From the NCBI GenBank assembly GCA_025963815.1, contig JAOQAA010000191.1, forward strand, positions 1 to 7,497: DNA of 7,497 nt, in the 5' to 3' direction. The notes below the pieces were generated by a model that worked only from the letters and a program-made list of their open reading frames with translations, was not told the origin of the DNA and searched no databases. Shown here in pieces: positions 7,335 to 7,497 of this stretch (its first letter is position 1; every line of letters starts with the position of its first letter). This DNA is from Capsulimonas sp. (GTDB taxonomy: Bacteria; Armatimonadota; Armatimonadia; Armatimonadales; Capsulimonadaceae). The position numbers and the translations under genes are program-made.

Positions 7335-7497
7335 GTGAACAGCACACGCATTCATCGTTTTCTCACTGGCCACGCCCTCCGCGCAATTGGTTTTCTCTTG
7401 CTTCTCAGCGCCGGCCCTCAATGCGCATCCGGCGACGCCTCCCTCTCCAAACAAACGCTTATGTCTGATATGCAATCTTCGCAATCTTTCTCCAAAC
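7335..7497 (+). CDS. Secreted or membrane-anchored protein, N-terminal fragment
   Basis: A frame opening at GTG 7335 runs without a stop to the window edge (54 codons). An in-frame TGA at 7323-7325 rules out an earlier start, and the next ATG (7461) would lose the leader. The product begins with a basic segment (NSTRIHRFLTGHALR), followed by a hydrophobic core (AIGFLLLLSAG) and small residues (CASG), which is a Sec signal peptide. Cleavage by signal peptidase I near ASG is likely; the cysteine lies after GPQ, a poor lipobox, so a lipoprotein is less likely. The following residues are rich in Ser and Gln (MQSSQSFSK). The mature part lies outside the window, so no function can be assigned. GAGG at 7327-7330 supports the start. 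Confidence 0.6.
   Translation, partial: MNSTRIHRFLTGHALRAIGFLLLLSAGPQCASGDASLSKQTLMSDMQSSQSFSK

Overview
This is a bacterial chromosomal segment, GC-rich by eye in its coding parts, with AT-rich regulatory gaps. It is dominated by the activated methyl (SAM/SAH/homocysteine) cycle. I cannot name the organism. Bacterial AdoHcy hydrolase with the ~40-residue insertion, cobalamin-independent methionine synthase, short or absent mRNA leaders and a C/G-rich inverted hairpin repeat would fit a little-studied phylum (Armatimonadota is only a guess) as well as a proteobacterium. No mobile-element genes, rRNA, tRNA or CRISPR arrays were seen.

Layout. (1) Positions 1-1110, plus strand: the 3' part of an ankyrin-repeat protein gene that enters from outside the window, with a hairpin terminator overlapping its stop codon. 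(2) Positions 1134-6146, minus strand, read right to left: ahcY, then a 248-bp gap holding a large inverted repeat and the probable metE promoter, then metE, then a metF-like gene that overlaps the end of metE. The metF-like and ankyrin genes converge with 23 bp between them. (3) Positions 6147-6227: a compact divergent promoter region with a 24-bp near-perfect palindrome. (4) Positions 6228-7154, plus strand: an ArsR-type DNA-binding domain fused to a class I SAM-dependent methyltransferase domain, the architecture of the SAH-responsive regulator SahR. (5) Positions 7155-7334: a hairpin, a probable promoter and a second small hairpin. (6) From 7335: the 5' end of a gene for a secreted protein, cut by the window edge.

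How the genes work together. AhcY hydrolyses S-adenosylhomocysteine to homocysteine and adenosine. MetE remethylates homocysteine to methionine using 5-methyltetrahydrofolate, which a MetF-type reductase would supply. The divergent ArsR-methyltransferase protein probably senses SAH (or SAM) in its methyltransferase-like pocket and represses ahcY and itself through the palindrome. The most notable points are the operator placement over two promoters with almost no 5' leader (the regulator mRNA appears leaderless), a MetF homologue lacking two residues important in canonical MetF, and a BIME-like inverted repeat between ahcY and metE.
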